This document shows positions 1 to 9,615 of a DNA stretch of 64,000 nt, one piece after another (position 1 is the first letter of the stretch; every line of letters begins with the position of its first letter). A program made the position numbers and the translations under genes. The stretch is from Bacteriovoracaceae bacterium UBA6153 (lineage in GTDB: Bacteria; Bdellovibrionota; Bacteriovoracia; Bacteriovoracales; Bacteriovoracaceae). The stretch is taken from the NCBI GenBank assembly GCA_002428265.1, contig DIUR01000027.1, positions 359,806 to 423,805 of the forward strand, read 5' to 3'. Under the pieces are notes generated by a model, which was given only the letters and a program-made list of their open reading frames with translations, had not been told where the DNA came from and searched no databases.

Positions 1-1
1 A

Positions 2-973
2 AACTCTCTGGCCCTCACGCTGGCTCTTGTGACATCTATGAATGTGTTTGCTGCTCCCATTAAAGTTGGAGTTCTTGCTCCAGAAGGGACGGGATGGGCA
101 AAAAACATCAAAAAAATGACGACAGAAATTAAAGAAGCAACTAAAGGCAATGTTGAAATAAAAGTTTATTACGGTGGCTCTCAAGGTGATGAACAGGACG
201 TTTTAAGAAAAATCAGAATTGGCCAACTCCATGGTGGAATTTTCACTGGTAAGACTTTAGGAGAAATCAACGGAGATGTTAGAGTTGTTGAAATTCCTTT
301 CACATTTAATCACAATCGTGAAAAAGCCTTGAAGACTCTTCAAGCTATGGCGCCTTATTTTGATCAAAAATATGAGCAGAACAAATTTAAAAACCTTGCG
401 ACTTTTGAAATCGGGCAGGTTTATTTTGTTACTCAAAAGAAAGTTCAGGATTTAAATGCAATCAAATCATTGAAGATCTGGTCTTGGGATGGAGATCCGA
501 TTGTATCAACAATGTTTGAATCAATGAATCTGATTGGAGTTCCTCTTGCTCTTCCAGATGTTCTTTCTTCATTAACGACAGGAGTGGTTGAAGCTGCCTA
601 TGCTCCTGCGATTGGAATTATTGCCCTTCAATGGAACTCAAAAATTAAATACATGGTTGATTTTCCAATTTCATACTCAATCGGAGCTTTTGTTATTACA
701 AGTACTGCTTGGTCTAAAGTAAGTCCAGCTGATCAAAAAATTGTTCAGGAGATTGCTAAAAAATATGAAGGTCTTATCAATGCTGGAAATGCAAAAGATA
801 ACGACGATGCGCTTGCTGCAATGAAATCTCAAAAAATTGAGTTCGTAAAATTCAGTGACGCTGAAATTAAAGTTGCTCAAGGTTATAGAGCAGCAATGGT
901 CAAAAAATTAACTGGTAAATTATTTTCTGCTGAAGCTCTGAAAAAACTAGATGCTGAATTGGCAAAAAAATAA
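2..973 (+). CDS. dctP: TRAP transporter substrate-binding protein, DctP family (5' end cut by window edge)
   Basis: Periplasmic binding protein of a tripartite (TRAP) transporter; it would deliver a small acid to the DctQ/DctM permease encoded just downstream. The frame is open to the left edge and the residues before the first visible ATG (position 29) are hydrophobic and end near a VFAAP cleavage-like site, so the signal peptide starts outside the window. The mature part has the DctP layout, with VGVLAPEGTGW at the start, GGSQGDEQDVLRKIRIGQ, and a PLALPDVLSSLTTGVVEAAY stretch. The position where many DctP proteins have the carboxylate-binding Arg reads KIWSWDGDP here, so the ligand may not be a C4-dicarboxylate. 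That last point is inference. Confidence 0.9.
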   Translation, partial: NSLALTLALVTSMNVFAAPIKVGVLAPEGTGWAKNIKKMTTEIKEATKGNVEIKVYYGGSQGDEQDVLRKIRIGQLHGGIFTGKTLGEINGDVRVVEIPFTFNHNREKALKTLQAMAPYFDQKYEQNKFKNLATFEIGQVYFVTQKKVQDLNAIKSLKIWSWDGDPIVSTMFESMNLIGVPLALPDVLSSLTTGVVEAAYAPAIGIIALQWNSKIKYMVDFPISYSIGAFVITSTAWSKVSPADQKIVQEIAKKYEGLINAGNAKDNDDALAAMKSQKIEFVKFSDAEIKVAQGYRAAMVKKLTGKLFSAEALKKLDAELAKK

Positions 974-985
974 GGACAACTTCGT

Positions 986-1489
986 ATGCTCGATATAATT
1001 AAAAAACTTGATACGGGATTGGAAAAACTTGTTACATACTTGCTAGTGTTCAGTGTGCTCGCCATGCTCTCACTTAGTTCATTCAGTATTGTGATTAGAT
1101 GGTTTCAGCATAATATTACATGGATTGATCCATTCGTTCGTCACCTCGTTTTCTTCAGTGCTTTTCTTGGTGGAATCATTGCGACAGGGCAGGGGACACA
1201 TATCGGAATCGATATTCTTGGAAAGTTTGTTGAAAGCAAAGGCTGGCATGGTCTAAGAGTTGTGATTACCAAAATCGTTTATATCGCTTCTATGGTCGTT
1301 CTTGTCTGGCTGATTAAATCGGGAATTGATTTCACAAGAGTTGAAATGGAGTTCTCCAAAGAAGAGTTCTGGGGCATTCAAAGTGGATACCTGGTCATGC
1401 TTATTCCAATAGGGTTGGGACTGCTTTTATTAAGATTCTTTTTTGTTTTTCTTTTGAGTTTTAAGGAAAAAGAAGGAGCTAAGGTATGA
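986..1489 (+). CDS. dctQ: TRAP transporter small permease, DctQ family
   Basis: Small membrane subunit (167 residues) of the TRAP transporter. About four hydrophobic segments are visible, and the motif region GGIIATGQGTHIGIDIL matches the conserved DctQ 'hI.id.l' segment. It starts 12 bases after dctP, and its stop overlaps the start of dctM by four bases (ATGA), so the three are one operon. Substrate cannot be read from this subunit. Confidence 0.9.
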   Translation: MLDIIKKLDTGLEKLVTYLLVFSVLAMLSLSSFSIVIRWFQHNITWIDPFVRHLVFFSAFLGGIIATGQGTHIGIDILGKFVESKGWHGLRVVITKIVYIASMVVLVWLIKSGIDFTRVEMEFSKEEFWGIQSGYLVMLIPIGLGLLLLRFFFVFLLSFKEKEGAKV

Positions 1490-2754
1490 GTGGTACATTC
1501 GCTGCCGCGGGAATATTTTTTCTCGCTATTTTAGGAGTTCCGCTTTTTATTATTATGTCTCTTGCGGCCCTTGTTGCTTTTACTTTTTCGGGAGTAGAGG
1601 TTTCCGCAGTCGCTCAAGAAATTTATAGACTATCTTCTGCTCCAACTTTAATGACGATTCCTCTTTTTACTTTTGCCGGTTATTTAATGGCAGAGAGTAA
1701 ATCACCTCAAAGACTACTTAAACTTGCTGAAACAGGTTTAGGATGGCTTCCCGGGGGAATCTCGATTGTTGCCTTGGTCGTATGTGCTTTTTTTACGGCC
1801 TTTACAGGCGCTTCTGGTGTAACGATTATCGCTCTTGGTGGTCTGATTTATCCAATTCTTATTAAAGATGGATACAGCGAAAAATACACTCTTGGAATGG
1901 TGACGGCATCGGGATCTCTTGGATTATTATTTCCTCCTTCTCTTCCGATTATTTTATATGGACTAGTCGCTAAAGTTGATATCGATAAATTATTTAAGGC
2001 TGGACTTGTTCCTGGTCTGGTGATCATGATCATTCTCTCAGGTTGGGCCGTATATAATAGTCCTAAAGATGTAGCGGCAGTCAAAAAGAAATTCGTTGCG
2101 CAGGATTTTATTGCAGCTCTTAGAGAGGCCTGGCTTGAAGCTCTTCTTCCTGTGGCCGTCCTTGTCGGTATTTATGGTGGATTTGTAACAGTGACTGAAG
2201 CTGCGGCCTTTACAGCGTTATATGTTTTTGTGATTGAAGTCTTTATTTACAAAGACCTGAGTTTTTCTAAAGACGTTCCAAGAGTCATTGTTGATTCTAT
2301 GAGTTTGGTTGGTGGGATTCTTTTAATTCTTTGCTGCGCTTTAGGATTCACCAATTTTTTAGTAGACGAAGAAATTCCATTAAAGATCTTTGCCATCATG
2401 AAAGAGCTTTTGCATGACAAATACAGCTTCCTTTTATTCTTAAATATCTTCCTACTTATCGTTGGATGTTTAATGGATATCTTCAGCGCTATCATTGTTG
2501 TTGTTCCATTAATTATTCCTATTGCAAATGATTTCGGAGTGGATCCTGTCCACCTTGCGATGATTTTCCTAGCGAACCTGGAAATCGGATATCTTACTCC
2601 TCCAGTGGGAATAAACTTATTCATATCAAGTTTTAGATTTAACAAGCCGATCACCCAACTCTATCGTGCCTCAGTTCCATTTTTATTACTTTTAATCGTA
2701 GCACTACTTATAATTACTTATGTGCCTGCGCTGAGTTTATTCTGGTTTCAATAA
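1486..2754 (+). CDS. dctM: TRAP transporter large permease, DctM family
   Basis: Large, Na+-coupled permease subunit of the TRAP transporter (422 residues, the usual DctM length). It has many membrane segments and the family signatures TIPLFTFAGYLMAES, GASGVTIIALGGLIYP, GLLFPPSLPIILYG and EIGYLTPPVGINLFI. It overlaps dctQ by four bases (ATGA), and its stop overlaps the next start in TAATG, so the downstream exported protein is probably co-transcribed and translationally coupled. Confidence 0.93.
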   Translation: MSGTFAAAGIFFLAILGVPLFIIMSLAALVAFTFSGVEVSAVAQEIYRLSSAPTLMTIPLFTFAGYLMAESKSPQRLLKLAETGLGWLPGGISIVALVVCAFFTAFTGASGVTIIALGGLIYPILIKDGYSEKYTLGMVTASGSLGLLFPPSLPIILYGLVAKVDIDKLFKAGLVPGLVIMIILSGWAVYNSPKDVAAVKKKFVAQDFIAALREAWLEALLPVAVLVGIYGGFVTVTEAAAFTALYVFVIEVFIYKDLSFSKDVPRVIVDSMSLVGGILLILCCALGFTNFLVDEEIPLKIFAIMKELLHDKYSFLLFLNIFLLIVGCLMDIFSAIIVVVPLIIPIANDFGVDPVHLAMIFLANLEIGYLTPPVGINLFISSFRFNKPITQLYRASVPFLLLLIVALLIITYVPALSLFWFQ

Positions 2755-4343
2755 TGATTAATAAGCCTCTACTCTCAATTTTCACTCTTGCCCTGGTTAC
2801 ACTTACAAGTGTGCCGGGGAGAGCTGAAAATGTTTCCATGAATGATTACTATCGCAACGTCTTCATGGGTGAAAAGAAAACTAAGAATTACTCAGGCCCT
2901 CTTGATCCAAGAAGTGTCTTCAATGATTCGCAAGGAAATCTGGTATTACTCGATGATATTTTTGAGAGAACATATCTGGATCAACAGATTCAGGAGTCTC
3001 CATTTGAACTGCATCAGTACTGGTTTAATGAAGTCGTTGAAAAATCAGCATGCCCAGACATTGTTCTTACTGAGAATCTCGACTACATCAGATACCTTTA
3101 TCGACTTGTGACTATGAGCTACCTTTTTGAAGGAGTTAAGCTCAATAATAAAATGTCATCAGAGCTTGGCGGTAAAAATACCTGTTCGATGAATTTTAAA
3201 GATGTCTTTGGAGACTGCTCTCCAAAGAGCAGCGATATGAAAAAATTCCATGAAAGAGTTTATGGAAAGTTTGTTAATGAATACGAAAAAATTAAAATAG
3301 CCTCACTTTCAAAAAAAGAAACGGCTGCATGGTTGGAAGACTTTCATTCATCAACATCTCTTACAACTGATCCAATGTTTGCGAGACTTCATGAGTGGTG
3401 TATCGCCAATAAAAAGAATTGCCGTAATTTAAATATAGAAGAAATTAAGGGCGCTCTGGCAGGATTTTGTTCAAGCGACGTCAAGACCATTAAGAATCTT
3501 TGCTCTGAAAATGATAGTATTTACGGCCTCTCAGGAATTAGCATTCCTACCGAGTTAATTAAATCTTCAAATGCCTTCAACCTGATCAATCAGACGGGAA
3601 TGGGAGAAGAGTGTTTAAGAAGATATGGAAAAGTCTTTCATTCAAAAGAAATTGGTTATCCACTTCTTGCAAAACAGTACCCGCTTATTTACTCATACCT
3701 GTTAAAAAATAATAACCGTTATCTTCAAGGTGAATTGTTTTTACCAGGAGCTCTTAAAGAGTTCGATATGAAAGGGCTCTCAGACTTTCTGAGTGCACTT
3801 AAGCCACCTAAGGTTGAGCCTGAAGTTGTCATTGTAAAGCCGAAACCCAAGCCTAAACCAAAACCAGTTGTTGTTGTGGCAGCTCCTGTGGTTGAAGAGA
3901 AAAAAGTAGAAGCTCCACCAGCTCCAGTTGAGCCACCTAGGCCATATGTCTCAGAGTTTGAAAAAGGTGTGTCAGCTATTGTTGAGCATAATGCGAGTTC
4001 TGCTATTTTGAATATGGAAGTCTTTAGAGATGATTTTGAGTTTACCTCAGAGATGATTGCGGAGCTCTCAGGGCCTATTAAAAAGTTTCAGACCAGGGCA
4101 GCTCTAAACGATATGAAGTCTTACGATTTATTAGGTTCACCTGAGGCACCTGTTGGACTAGTTTTTTTGAAGTATCTGATTGATACAGAAAATCATCAAG
4201 GCCTTTATAATATCGTGACAGTTATCGGTGAGAAGTTTTACGTCATCAATGATATTGAAAAGAAGAATGTTTCACACTATATGCAACTAAAGAACGATGC
4301 ATCTACAAAAAATCAATGGCAGATTATTCTGCTCAAAAAATAA
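2754..4343 (+). CDS. Exported protein of unknown function with a Pro/Lys-rich linker
   Basis: No family recognised. The 529 residues begin with a signal peptide ending around SVPGRAEN. A Cys-containing N-terminal region of about 350 residues follows, then a TonB-like repetitive linker (KPKPKPKPKP followed by Val/Ala/Pro runs, about residues 355-400) and a C-terminal domain of about 130 residues. The linker suggests the C-terminal domain is held across the periplasm or away from the membrane (inference). The start codon shares its A with the dctM stop (TAATG), so the gene belongs to the TRAP operon; whether it works with the transporter is unknown. A strong hairpin follows the stop. Confidence 0.75.
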   Translation: MINKPLLSIFTLALVTLTSVPGRAENVSMNDYYRNVFMGEKKTKNYSGPLDPRSVFNDSQGNLVLLDDIFERTYLDQQIQESPFELHQYWFNEVVEKSACPDIVLTENLDYIRYLYRLVTMSYLFEGVKLNNKMSSELGGKNTCSMNFKDVFGDCSPKSSDMKKFHERVYGKFVNEYEKIKIASLSKKETAAWLEDFHSSTSLTTDPMFARLHEWCIANKKNCRNLNIEEIKGALAGFCSSDVKTIKNLCSENDSIYGLSGISIPTELIKSSNAFNLINQTGMGEECLRRYGKVFHSKEIGYPLLAKQYPLIYSYLLKNNNRYLQGELFLPGALKEFDMKGLSDFLSALKPPKVEPEVVIVKPKPKPKPKPVVVVAAPVVEEKKVEAPPAPVEPPRPYVSEFEKGVSAIVEHNASSAILNMEVFRDDFEFTSEMIAELSGPIKKFQTRAALNDMKSYDLLGSPEAPVGLVFLKYLIDTENHQGLYNIVTVIGEKFYVINDIEKKNVSHYMQLKNDASTKNQWQIILLKK

Positions 4344-4368
4344 AAAACCCGGAAGAACTCCGGGTTTT
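4344..4368. terminator. Intrinsic terminator, probably bidirectional
   Basis: A 10-bp perfect stem (4344-4353 with 4359-4368, core ACCCGGA/TCCGGGT) with a 5-base loop has A-runs on its left and T-runs on its right. It lies between two convergent genes, so it can end transcription from both sides. Confidence 0.85.
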
Positions 4369-4396
4369 GAATAGAATAGATTTTTTTATTTTAAAA

Positions 4397-5047
4397 TTAG
4401 TTAAATTTCTTAGCTACTGACTTAAGTTGAGTCTGAACACTTGTGCTCATATCTAACATAAGTAGAAGACCTGCGTTTTCACCGTTAGCATCTTCACCAA
4501 CAAGTGAGATGTTACCAATACGGTTTTCACCAGTATAATATCTTGCAGTAATGATCGAGTTACCAATTCCTAAACTTTTAACTGGAATGAATACACCAAA
4601 AAGTTTTGGCCCTAGGTAGAAGCTCATGTTCTTGAATTTTTCAATTGAGAATGCCACTGCCGGTAAACGTCCACCAGCTACACCTGGAAGAGAACGACCA
4701 CCTGGAAGAGTTGCAGGGTTTAGTGTTTGAAGAGTTGTATCAAATACGTCTTTTAATGAAACACTGATTGCCATTAGAGTACCAGCTGATTGAAGGTCTG
4801 GTGAAATCTCTAAGTATGAGTTCGGGTATTTTGGAATGTTGTATCTAAGTCCCCCATCGATTTGTAGACTTTGAAATACCATTGAGATTAAAACGTTGTC
4901 TTGAACAAGAGTAACTGACATACCATTAACACCAGGAACCTGGATGTTAGAGGCACTTGTTCCATCCCCACAAGAAGTAGAGAGGATACCAGCTGTTAGA
5001 GCAACTGATAATACGAGAGTTTTTGTGTTTGCGAAGATCTTCATCAT
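4397..5047 (-). CDS. Predicted exported protein or lipoprotein, unknown function
   Basis: No family recognised. The N-terminus is a signal sequence (MMKIFANTK, then a hydrophobic run, then ILSTSCGDG), with a Cys that could be lipidated although the box is not ideal. The rest looks like a globular all-beta exported domain. The start was set at the ATGATG pair because GGAAA lies seven bases upstream; an ATG 12 bases further up (5059) has no ribosome-binding site. The gene is monocistronic and converges on the terminator at 4344-4368. Confidence 0.7.
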   Translation of the reverse strand: MMKIFANTKTLVLSVALTAGILSTSCGDGTSASNIQVPGVNGMSVTLVQDNVLISMVFQSLQIDGGLRYNIPKYPNSYLEISPDLQSAGTLMAISVSLKDVFDTTLQTLNPATLPGGRSLPGVAGGRLPAVAFSIEKFKNMSFYLGPKLFGVFIPVKSLGIGNSIITARYYTGENRIGNISLVGEDANGENAGLLLMLDMSTSVQTQLKSVAKKFN

Positions 5048-5220
5048 ACGATTTTCCATTAGAGCATGTTGTGATTTTTCTTTTCAACTTTTTTCAACGA
5101 CAGAGTACGTACCGTAGAAAATTCACAAGCGTTTTACTTAAATTTTAAGTATTGCAAGATTACAAGAAGTTTGAGGTAACTCAAAGAAAAGCAAGTGTTT
5201 CTGAATTTTCGGTGACTTAG

Positions 5221-5253
5221 AAAAGTGGGCGATTTTAAAAACCGCCCACTTTT
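5221..5253. terminator. Hairpin, likely terminator of the porin-like gene
   Basis: The arms AAAAGTGGGCG (5221-5231) and CGCCCACTTTT (5243-5253) form a perfect 11-bp stem around an 11-base loop. It sits 42 bases past the stop of the minus-strand gene at 5295. The A/T ends of the stem supply a short U tract on either strand. Confidence 0.65.
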
Positions 5254-5294
5254 GTTGTGATTGTGAAGTAACGATGTATTAATACTGGAGTGAT

Positions 5295-6491
5295 TTAGAA
5301 CACTGCTTTTAGAGTTAAACTTCCTGCGTGGTCTTCATCATCACCAAAAAAACGACCGTAGGCCGCAGTTAATATTAGGTACTGAGAGATGTTATATTTT
5401 GCTGTAGCGTCTGCTACAGTATTTTTTCTCTTAGGTGTCGTTGCCGTATTGTAGAACTCACCATAACCACCACCAATAGTAGCAGAGAAGTCGGTTGTGA
5501 ATGCACGAGAGAGTCTTAGCATGTGAAGTGATTCATCAGCTTGTTTTGCACCTAAACCAAAACCAACAGTCTTAAGTTTAATTGATGATTGATTGTGATC
5601 TGGAGAGCTGTTAACGATGCTTGAAAGAGAATCAAACCCACTTGCGATTAATCCACCATCTCTCGTTACCATTGATTGTACTTCGATTTTTAGCACTTCA
5701 AGATCTTTAGCAAGTCTTAGAGCAGCTGCATGGTGCTCGTCTTTGTAGACAGCTGTTCCACCGAATAAAAGTGTGTAGTAAAAATTAAAATCAACACCGG
5801 CAAGTTTACCTTCAATTTGAGGAGAGACTTGTTTTACGCCGTCTAGGTTTACAGAGTTGAATCCACTTGTAAGAGCGTTGTATTTTTTAGCTGACCAGTA
5901 TCCTGTCTGAAGCGCATACTTGTAAGTCATTTCGCTAAAAGCACCGTAGTAGTTAAGTGAGTACATATCAAGATCATCGCGACCATCAGTTAGAGAGCCT
6001 TCTGCTCTTTTGTCGTAAGCAAATGCAATGGCATCGTAGTTGTCTCTGATTTTTATAACCTGGATTCTGTCTCTTCTGTCATCAGAAGTTAAGAAGCTTC
6101 CTGGAGTTGTAACTGCGTGACGGCCAACTGAAGTGATCCAGTTGTTCTTGCTGTATTCGATAACTGCGTGATCTAGGCGAGTCACGTTGTCATTTGAGAA
6201 TCCATCATCATTTGTTCCACCAATCGCTGTTCCGCCAGCTGAGATTGATTTATGGTTGTCGCCTTCCCAAGTGTTGCTTGAAAGGATAGCTCCGACTTTA
6301 ATAGATAAGTTTTCATCAGGCTTTGCATTGACGTTGAATCTAAAGAATTGGTTGAAGCCCTGGTTACCAGATGGCCCAGAAGAATTTTTGAAGTAACCTC
6401 TAACGTAGGCGTCTCCAGAATAAGTAAGTTTTGTTTCTGCGTGAGTATTGAACGCAAAAAGAACTACTAATAAACACAGTAATGTTTTCAT
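5295..6491 (-). CDS. Porin-like outer-membrane beta-barrel protein
   Basis: Predicted outer-membrane protein of about 398 residues. The signal peptide (MKTLLCLLVVLFAF ending in THA) is followed by alternating amphipathic strands rich in Tyr, Gly and Asn, and the chain ends in a hydrophobic/aromatic C-terminal strand (SLTLKAVF) as in beta-barrels. The start was chosen at 6491 because GGAGATC lies about nine bases upstream and the signal peptide begins there; the frame stays open 14 codons further. It resembles the large single-chain porins of Bdellovibrio-type bacteria, and the substrate is unknown. Confidence 0.75.
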   Translation of the reverse strand: MKTLLCLLVVLFAFNTHAETKLTYSGDAYVRGYFKNSSGPSGNQGFNQFFRFNVNAKPDENLSIKVGAILSSNTWEGDNHKSISAGGTAIGGTNDDGFSNDNVTRLDHAVIEYSKNNWITSVGRHAVTTPGSFLTSDDRRDRIQVIKIRDNYDAIAFAYDKRAEGSLTDGRDDLDMYSLNYYGAFSEMTYKYALQTGYWSAKKYNALTSGFNSVNLDGVKQVSPQIEGKLAGVDFNFYYTLLFGGTAVYKDEHHAAALRLAKDLEVLKIEVQSMVTRDGGLIASGFDSLSSIVNSSPDHNQSSIKLKTVGFGLGAKQADESLHMLRLSRAFTTDFSATIGGGYGEFYNTATTPKRKNTVADATAKYNISQYLILTAAYGRFFGDDEDHAGSLTLKAVF

Positions 6492-6581
6492 TGAATGATC
6501 TCCATAATTTTTGAGATCGTAAGAGTCACTCAAACGGGTATTGTTGTCAATATGAGATGAGCGTTAGGCGCATTGCCGTAA

Positions 6582-7259
6582 TTAACCAAGGTTCTTGAAA
6601 TCCAGTAGTTCGGTGTAGTCGCCTTCGATAGTTTGACTACTACCGTGATGAGCAAAGGCCGTTATGCGATACACTTGAGCTTTGGCCGCATTTCCTGATT
6701 TGATTCCAGTAGGAGAGTCTTCGAAGATAATGGTCTTTGATGAGTCTACATTTAGTCTCGTCATCGCTTCTAAGTAGGGATGTGGATGAGGTTTCGTGAG
6801 CTCCGTTTGATTTCTTCCCATTTGTAGTTCAACAAATTTTTCAATTCCAAAACAACGGAGAGTTTCAAGCACAATGATGTCTTCACTCGCACTGACGACT
6901 GCACATTTAATTTTTTGATTATTTAAATACTGAAGGAATGGAAATAAACCTGGGGTAATGTATTTTTCTTTTTCTTCTTCTGGAAGATTTTTAAAGAGCT
7001 TAATCAATTGAAAATTTTTCTGCTCAATTGCCTTATCAATTTCAGCATCAGTTAATTGCGGGCATACCGTTTTTAAAACTATGTGATCAGTCATGCCGTA
7101 GAATTGGTCTATGCAGGCCATGAGGTCAACTTTCACACCCATTTCTTCAAGGATAATAACAGCGGCCTTTGCATGAAGTGGCTCAGTGTTGACGAGAGTC
7201 CCATCCATATCAAATAAAATCGCATCTATGCCTTGTACCAGAGTCTTTAAGTCAGTCAT
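6582..7259 (-). CDS. HAD-superfamily hydrolase, beta-phosphoglucomutase-like
   Basis: Predicted cytoplasmic sugar-phosphate phosphatase or mutase (225 residues). HAD motif I is FDMDGTLVNTEP with the nucleophile Asp and the DxD acid; motif II is in CAVVSAS; motif III is the Lys in TKPHPHPY; motif IV is IFEDSPTGIKSG. The helical cap between motif I and motif II places it in the subfamily with beta-phosphoglucomutase and 2-deoxyglucose-6-phosphatase. The exact substrate cannot be told from sequence. Confidence 0.88.
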   Translation of the reverse strand: MTDLKTLVQGIDAILFDMDGTLVNTEPLHAKAAVIILEEMGVKVDLMACIDQFYGMTDHIVLKTVCPQLTDAEIDKAIEQKNFQLIKLFKNLPEEEKEKYITPGLFPFLQYLNNQKIKCAVVSASEDIIVLETLRCFGIEKFVELQMGRNQTELTKPHPHPYLEAMTRLNVDSSKTIIFEDSPTGIKSGNAAKAQVYRITAFAHHGSSQTIEGDYTELLDFKNLG

Positions 7260-7327
7260 CTTTTGCCCGCTAAAAAGTGAGAGTCAATTAAGGTATCATT
7301 GTACATAGAGACCAACAGGATGACATC

Positions 7328-7798
7328 ATGAAAATCTTTCCAGCAGATTCCAGACCGGCAAAATCAAAACCTAAAGCTGAAGCTAATGGCAATGCTTCAG
7401 AAGGGAATGGAAAAATCTCGCGCAAAAAAGCGAGTGGCCCTGCTAAAAAAGATATTAGTGCGAGTGACATTAAAGAAAAACTCGCTGCTCATACACAGAA
7501 ATCTGATTCGGCAAAAGATGTAGTGATTTCAAAAAACGCGAAGAGACTCGGTGATGGTTTTATGAACCCGGATATTGTGAATGTGCAGAAGCCAGAGATT
7601 GTGCCGATTATTGAAAAATCAGAAGAAGAAGAAATTAAAACTCCGAATACGAAAGATCTAACTATTAAGAGTGATATCGCTCTTAACGATCCTAAAGATA
7701 CTAATACTCAAGAGAAGTTAAAATCTGCGCTTACAAGAGGTGCGTTTAATTTTAGTGCGAAAGAGCGTGAAGCACTTGAGAAGATATTGGGGAATTAG
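7328..7798 (+). CDS. Small Lys/Ser/Ala-rich protein, possibly FlgM-like at its C-terminus
   Basis: Unrecognised, largely unstructured-looking protein of 156 residues with no signal peptide. The first 80 residues are low-complexity (Lys, Ala, Ser). The last 30 residues (EKLKSALTRGAFNFSAKERE) form an amphipathic pattern that recalls the sigma-28-binding end of the anti-sigma factor FlgM, but no flagellar gene is nearby, so this is only a suggestion. The gene is divergent from the HAD hydrolase. Confidence 0.6.
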   Translation: MKIFPADSRPAKSKPKAEANGNASEGNGKISRKKASGPAKKDISASDIKEKLAAHTQKSDSAKDVVISKNAKRLGDGFMNPDIVNVQKPEIVPIIEKSEEEEIKTPNTKDLTIKSDIALNDPKDTNTQEKLKSALTRGAFNFSAKEREALEKILGN

Positions 7799-7913
7799 TT
7801 AGCCGTCGCTGTTCAAGGTAAACTCAATCTTTCTTACATTTAGTAAATTAAAAAAATTCTCAGCAGATTTAGAGTTATTATTGATAAATGATTTTAATCT
7901 TTTAAGGAATAGT

Positions 7914-8777
7914 ATGAAGCTAAAACTAATTACATTGTTAGTGTTATTAAGCGCAGGGTGTGCTCAGTTAAGAGTTAAAGATTATTTCTGGAGCTATAAA
8001 ACTAATTCTGACAAATCACTCACTATCGACGTGGATGGCTCTCGCAATATAAGTTATGAAAAAAAAGATGAAATAACACAATATCAAAAAGGTGCAGCTG
8101 AATTTGCTAATAAAGCAGCATTAACAGTTTGTCCTAGTGGATTTATTACTAATAGAGGCATGCCTGTTGATTATCAAAGTAAAGATTGCACTAAAGAATA
8201 TAACTTGGATGTTATTGCAATCAATGAAGGCAGGATGCCTTTACCCAATTACTGCACATTTTCGGTTTACCAATTAAATGTGACATGCACGAAGTCGGGG
8301 GCAAAGAAGCAAAACATTGAAGTTAATCGTAATTTTCCTCCTCCTAACTCTTTATCACAAGCAGCTTTTACCACTGGAGAAGAGTGTTCAAAAATTCCTT
8401 TACAAAAAAATCCTATCCCAGAAGCTGATATATCCTTAGCTAGTAATAATGTTAATAAAGTCGACTTTCTAGATGTTAACCCAGACGAGGTTAGAGTAAT
8501 TTTGAGAGAAAATACACCAAGGTTAAGATGCTGTTATCAAAATGAATTAGATTCTAGTACTCAACCTGAGAATATAAATGGAAGAGTTATTTTTAAACTT
8601 TCAATTGGGAGGTTTGGAGAAGTTGTAAAATCACAAGCAGATTCAGGCAATGTTTTAATTGAAAATGCCTCAGAATGTTTTAAATATGTTCTTAACGAAA
8701 TTAGATTTCCTAAAGCTCGTGATGGAAAAAGTTATGAGGTATCACAACCAATTCATTTTTATCCCAAAAAAAATTAA
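7914..8777 (+). CDS. Lipoprotein with AgmX/PglI-type C-terminal domain
   Basis: Predicted lipoprotein of 287 residues: signal MKLKLITLLVLL and lipobox LSAGC. The start at 7914 was preferred because AAGGA precedes it at the right distance; the frame is open 11 codons further up without a good site. The last 95 residues (VRVILRENTPRLRCCYQ, GRVIFKLSIGRFGEV, FPKARDG) match the AgmX/PglI C-terminal domain pattern seen in exported proteins of Myxococcota and Bdellovibrionota. That domain is TonB-C-like and its ligand is unknown. Confidence 0.78.
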   Translation: MKLKLITLLVLLSAGCAQLRVKDYFWSYKTNSDKSLTIDVDGSRNISYEKKDEITQYQKGAAEFANKAALTVCPSGFITNRGMPVDYQSKDCTKEYNLDVIAINEGRMPLPNYCTFSVYQLNVTCTKSGAKKQNIEVNRNFPPPNSLSQAAFTTGEECSKIPLQKNPIPEADISLASNNVNKVDFLDVNPDEVRVILRENTPRLRCCYQNELDSSTQPENINGRVIFKLSIGRFGEVVKSQADSGNVLIENASECFKYVLNEIRFPKARDGKSYEVSQPIHFYPKKN

Positions 8778-8832
8778 TCAATTAATAAGAGCAATAATCG
8801 TTGTTACTCTTTGAGTGTGTATTACCTTTTAA

Positions 8833-9615
8833 CTAATTATTCTGCCTAATCGGCTTAATCACTTTATTTATCCACTCCGCTCCAAGAGCAACGTTAGAAT
8901 AGATCCCATACTTACCAGCTTTAGCACAGCCTTGTCCCCAACTAATAACACCAGCTAAAATCGGTGAGCCATCAGTTCCCATTATTGTAAAAGGTCCGCC
9001 ACTATCGCCTTGGCAACTATCTTTTTTTCCAGCAGCAAAGCCCGCAGGAATCATTGAATCATCTAATAAACCATTATAAGAATCTTTTCCGTTGGCCACA
9101 GCATGATCTATGATTGGAAGTTCAACATGCATAAGAATATTTGAAAAACTTCCGCCTTCTCTGATAGCTCCCCAACCAGTTGCTGTTCCCGTGACACCAG
9201 GATTAATGGCGCCATTTTTAACTTGCTCAAGAGTTAGCATCTCAATTGCTTTTAATCCCATGTTGTCGAAACGGATGGGATATTTTAATTCAATCAAGGC
9301 CATATCATAACTGTAAGTCGCTTCATTATATTTTGGGTGAAGGTAGCTTGTTTTAACTTCTAACTTAATTCGCTCTTTTGATCTAAGGCTTACACTTCCA
9401 GCAGTCACAAACTTATCAAATACTGGTTTGCAATGAGCAGCTGTTAAAACCCAAGTCGGTGCGATGATACTTCCAGCGCATCCATTTCCAAGGCTCACGA
9501 TGTGAGTGGTTTGTGTTTGATCGGGATCGACAACATCCCCTCCAACAATTTTATCGTGAGCAAAACTAGGTGTTGCAATCGTTAAAAGTAAGAGTGAAAA
9601 AAGTGTAGTTTTCAT
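8833..9615 (-). CDS. Secreted trypsin-like serine protease (S1 family)
   Basis: Secreted or periplasmic endopeptidase of 260 residues. The signal peptide (MKTTLFSLLLLTIATPSFA) is followed by an IVGG-type mature start (KIVGGDVVD). The full triad is visible: His in LTAAHC, Asp in YDMALIEL and Ser in CQGDSGGP. A Lys in the specificity region (KKDSCQGD) leaves the S1 preference open. Such proteases are common in predatory Bdellovibrio-type bacteria, where they are thought to digest prey protein (known for the group; inferred here). Confidence 0.92.
   Translation of the reverse strand: MKTTLFSLLLLTIATPSFAHDKIVGGDVVDPDQTQTTHIVSLGNGCAGSIIAPTWVLTAAHCKPVFDKFVTAGSVSLRSKERIKLEVKTSYLHPKYNEATYSYDMALIELKYPIRFDNMGLKAIEMLTLEQVKNGAINPGVTGTATGWGAIREGGSFSNILMHVELPIIDHAVANGKDSYNGLLDDSMIPAGFAAGKKDSCQGDSGGPFTIMGTDGSPILAGVISWGQGCAKAGKYGIYSNVALGAEWINKVIKPIRQNN

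Noticed and set aside
8778..8832. Possible terminator (AAGAG...CTCTT) between convergent genes
   Set aside because: The stem is short and interrupted, with no clear T run.
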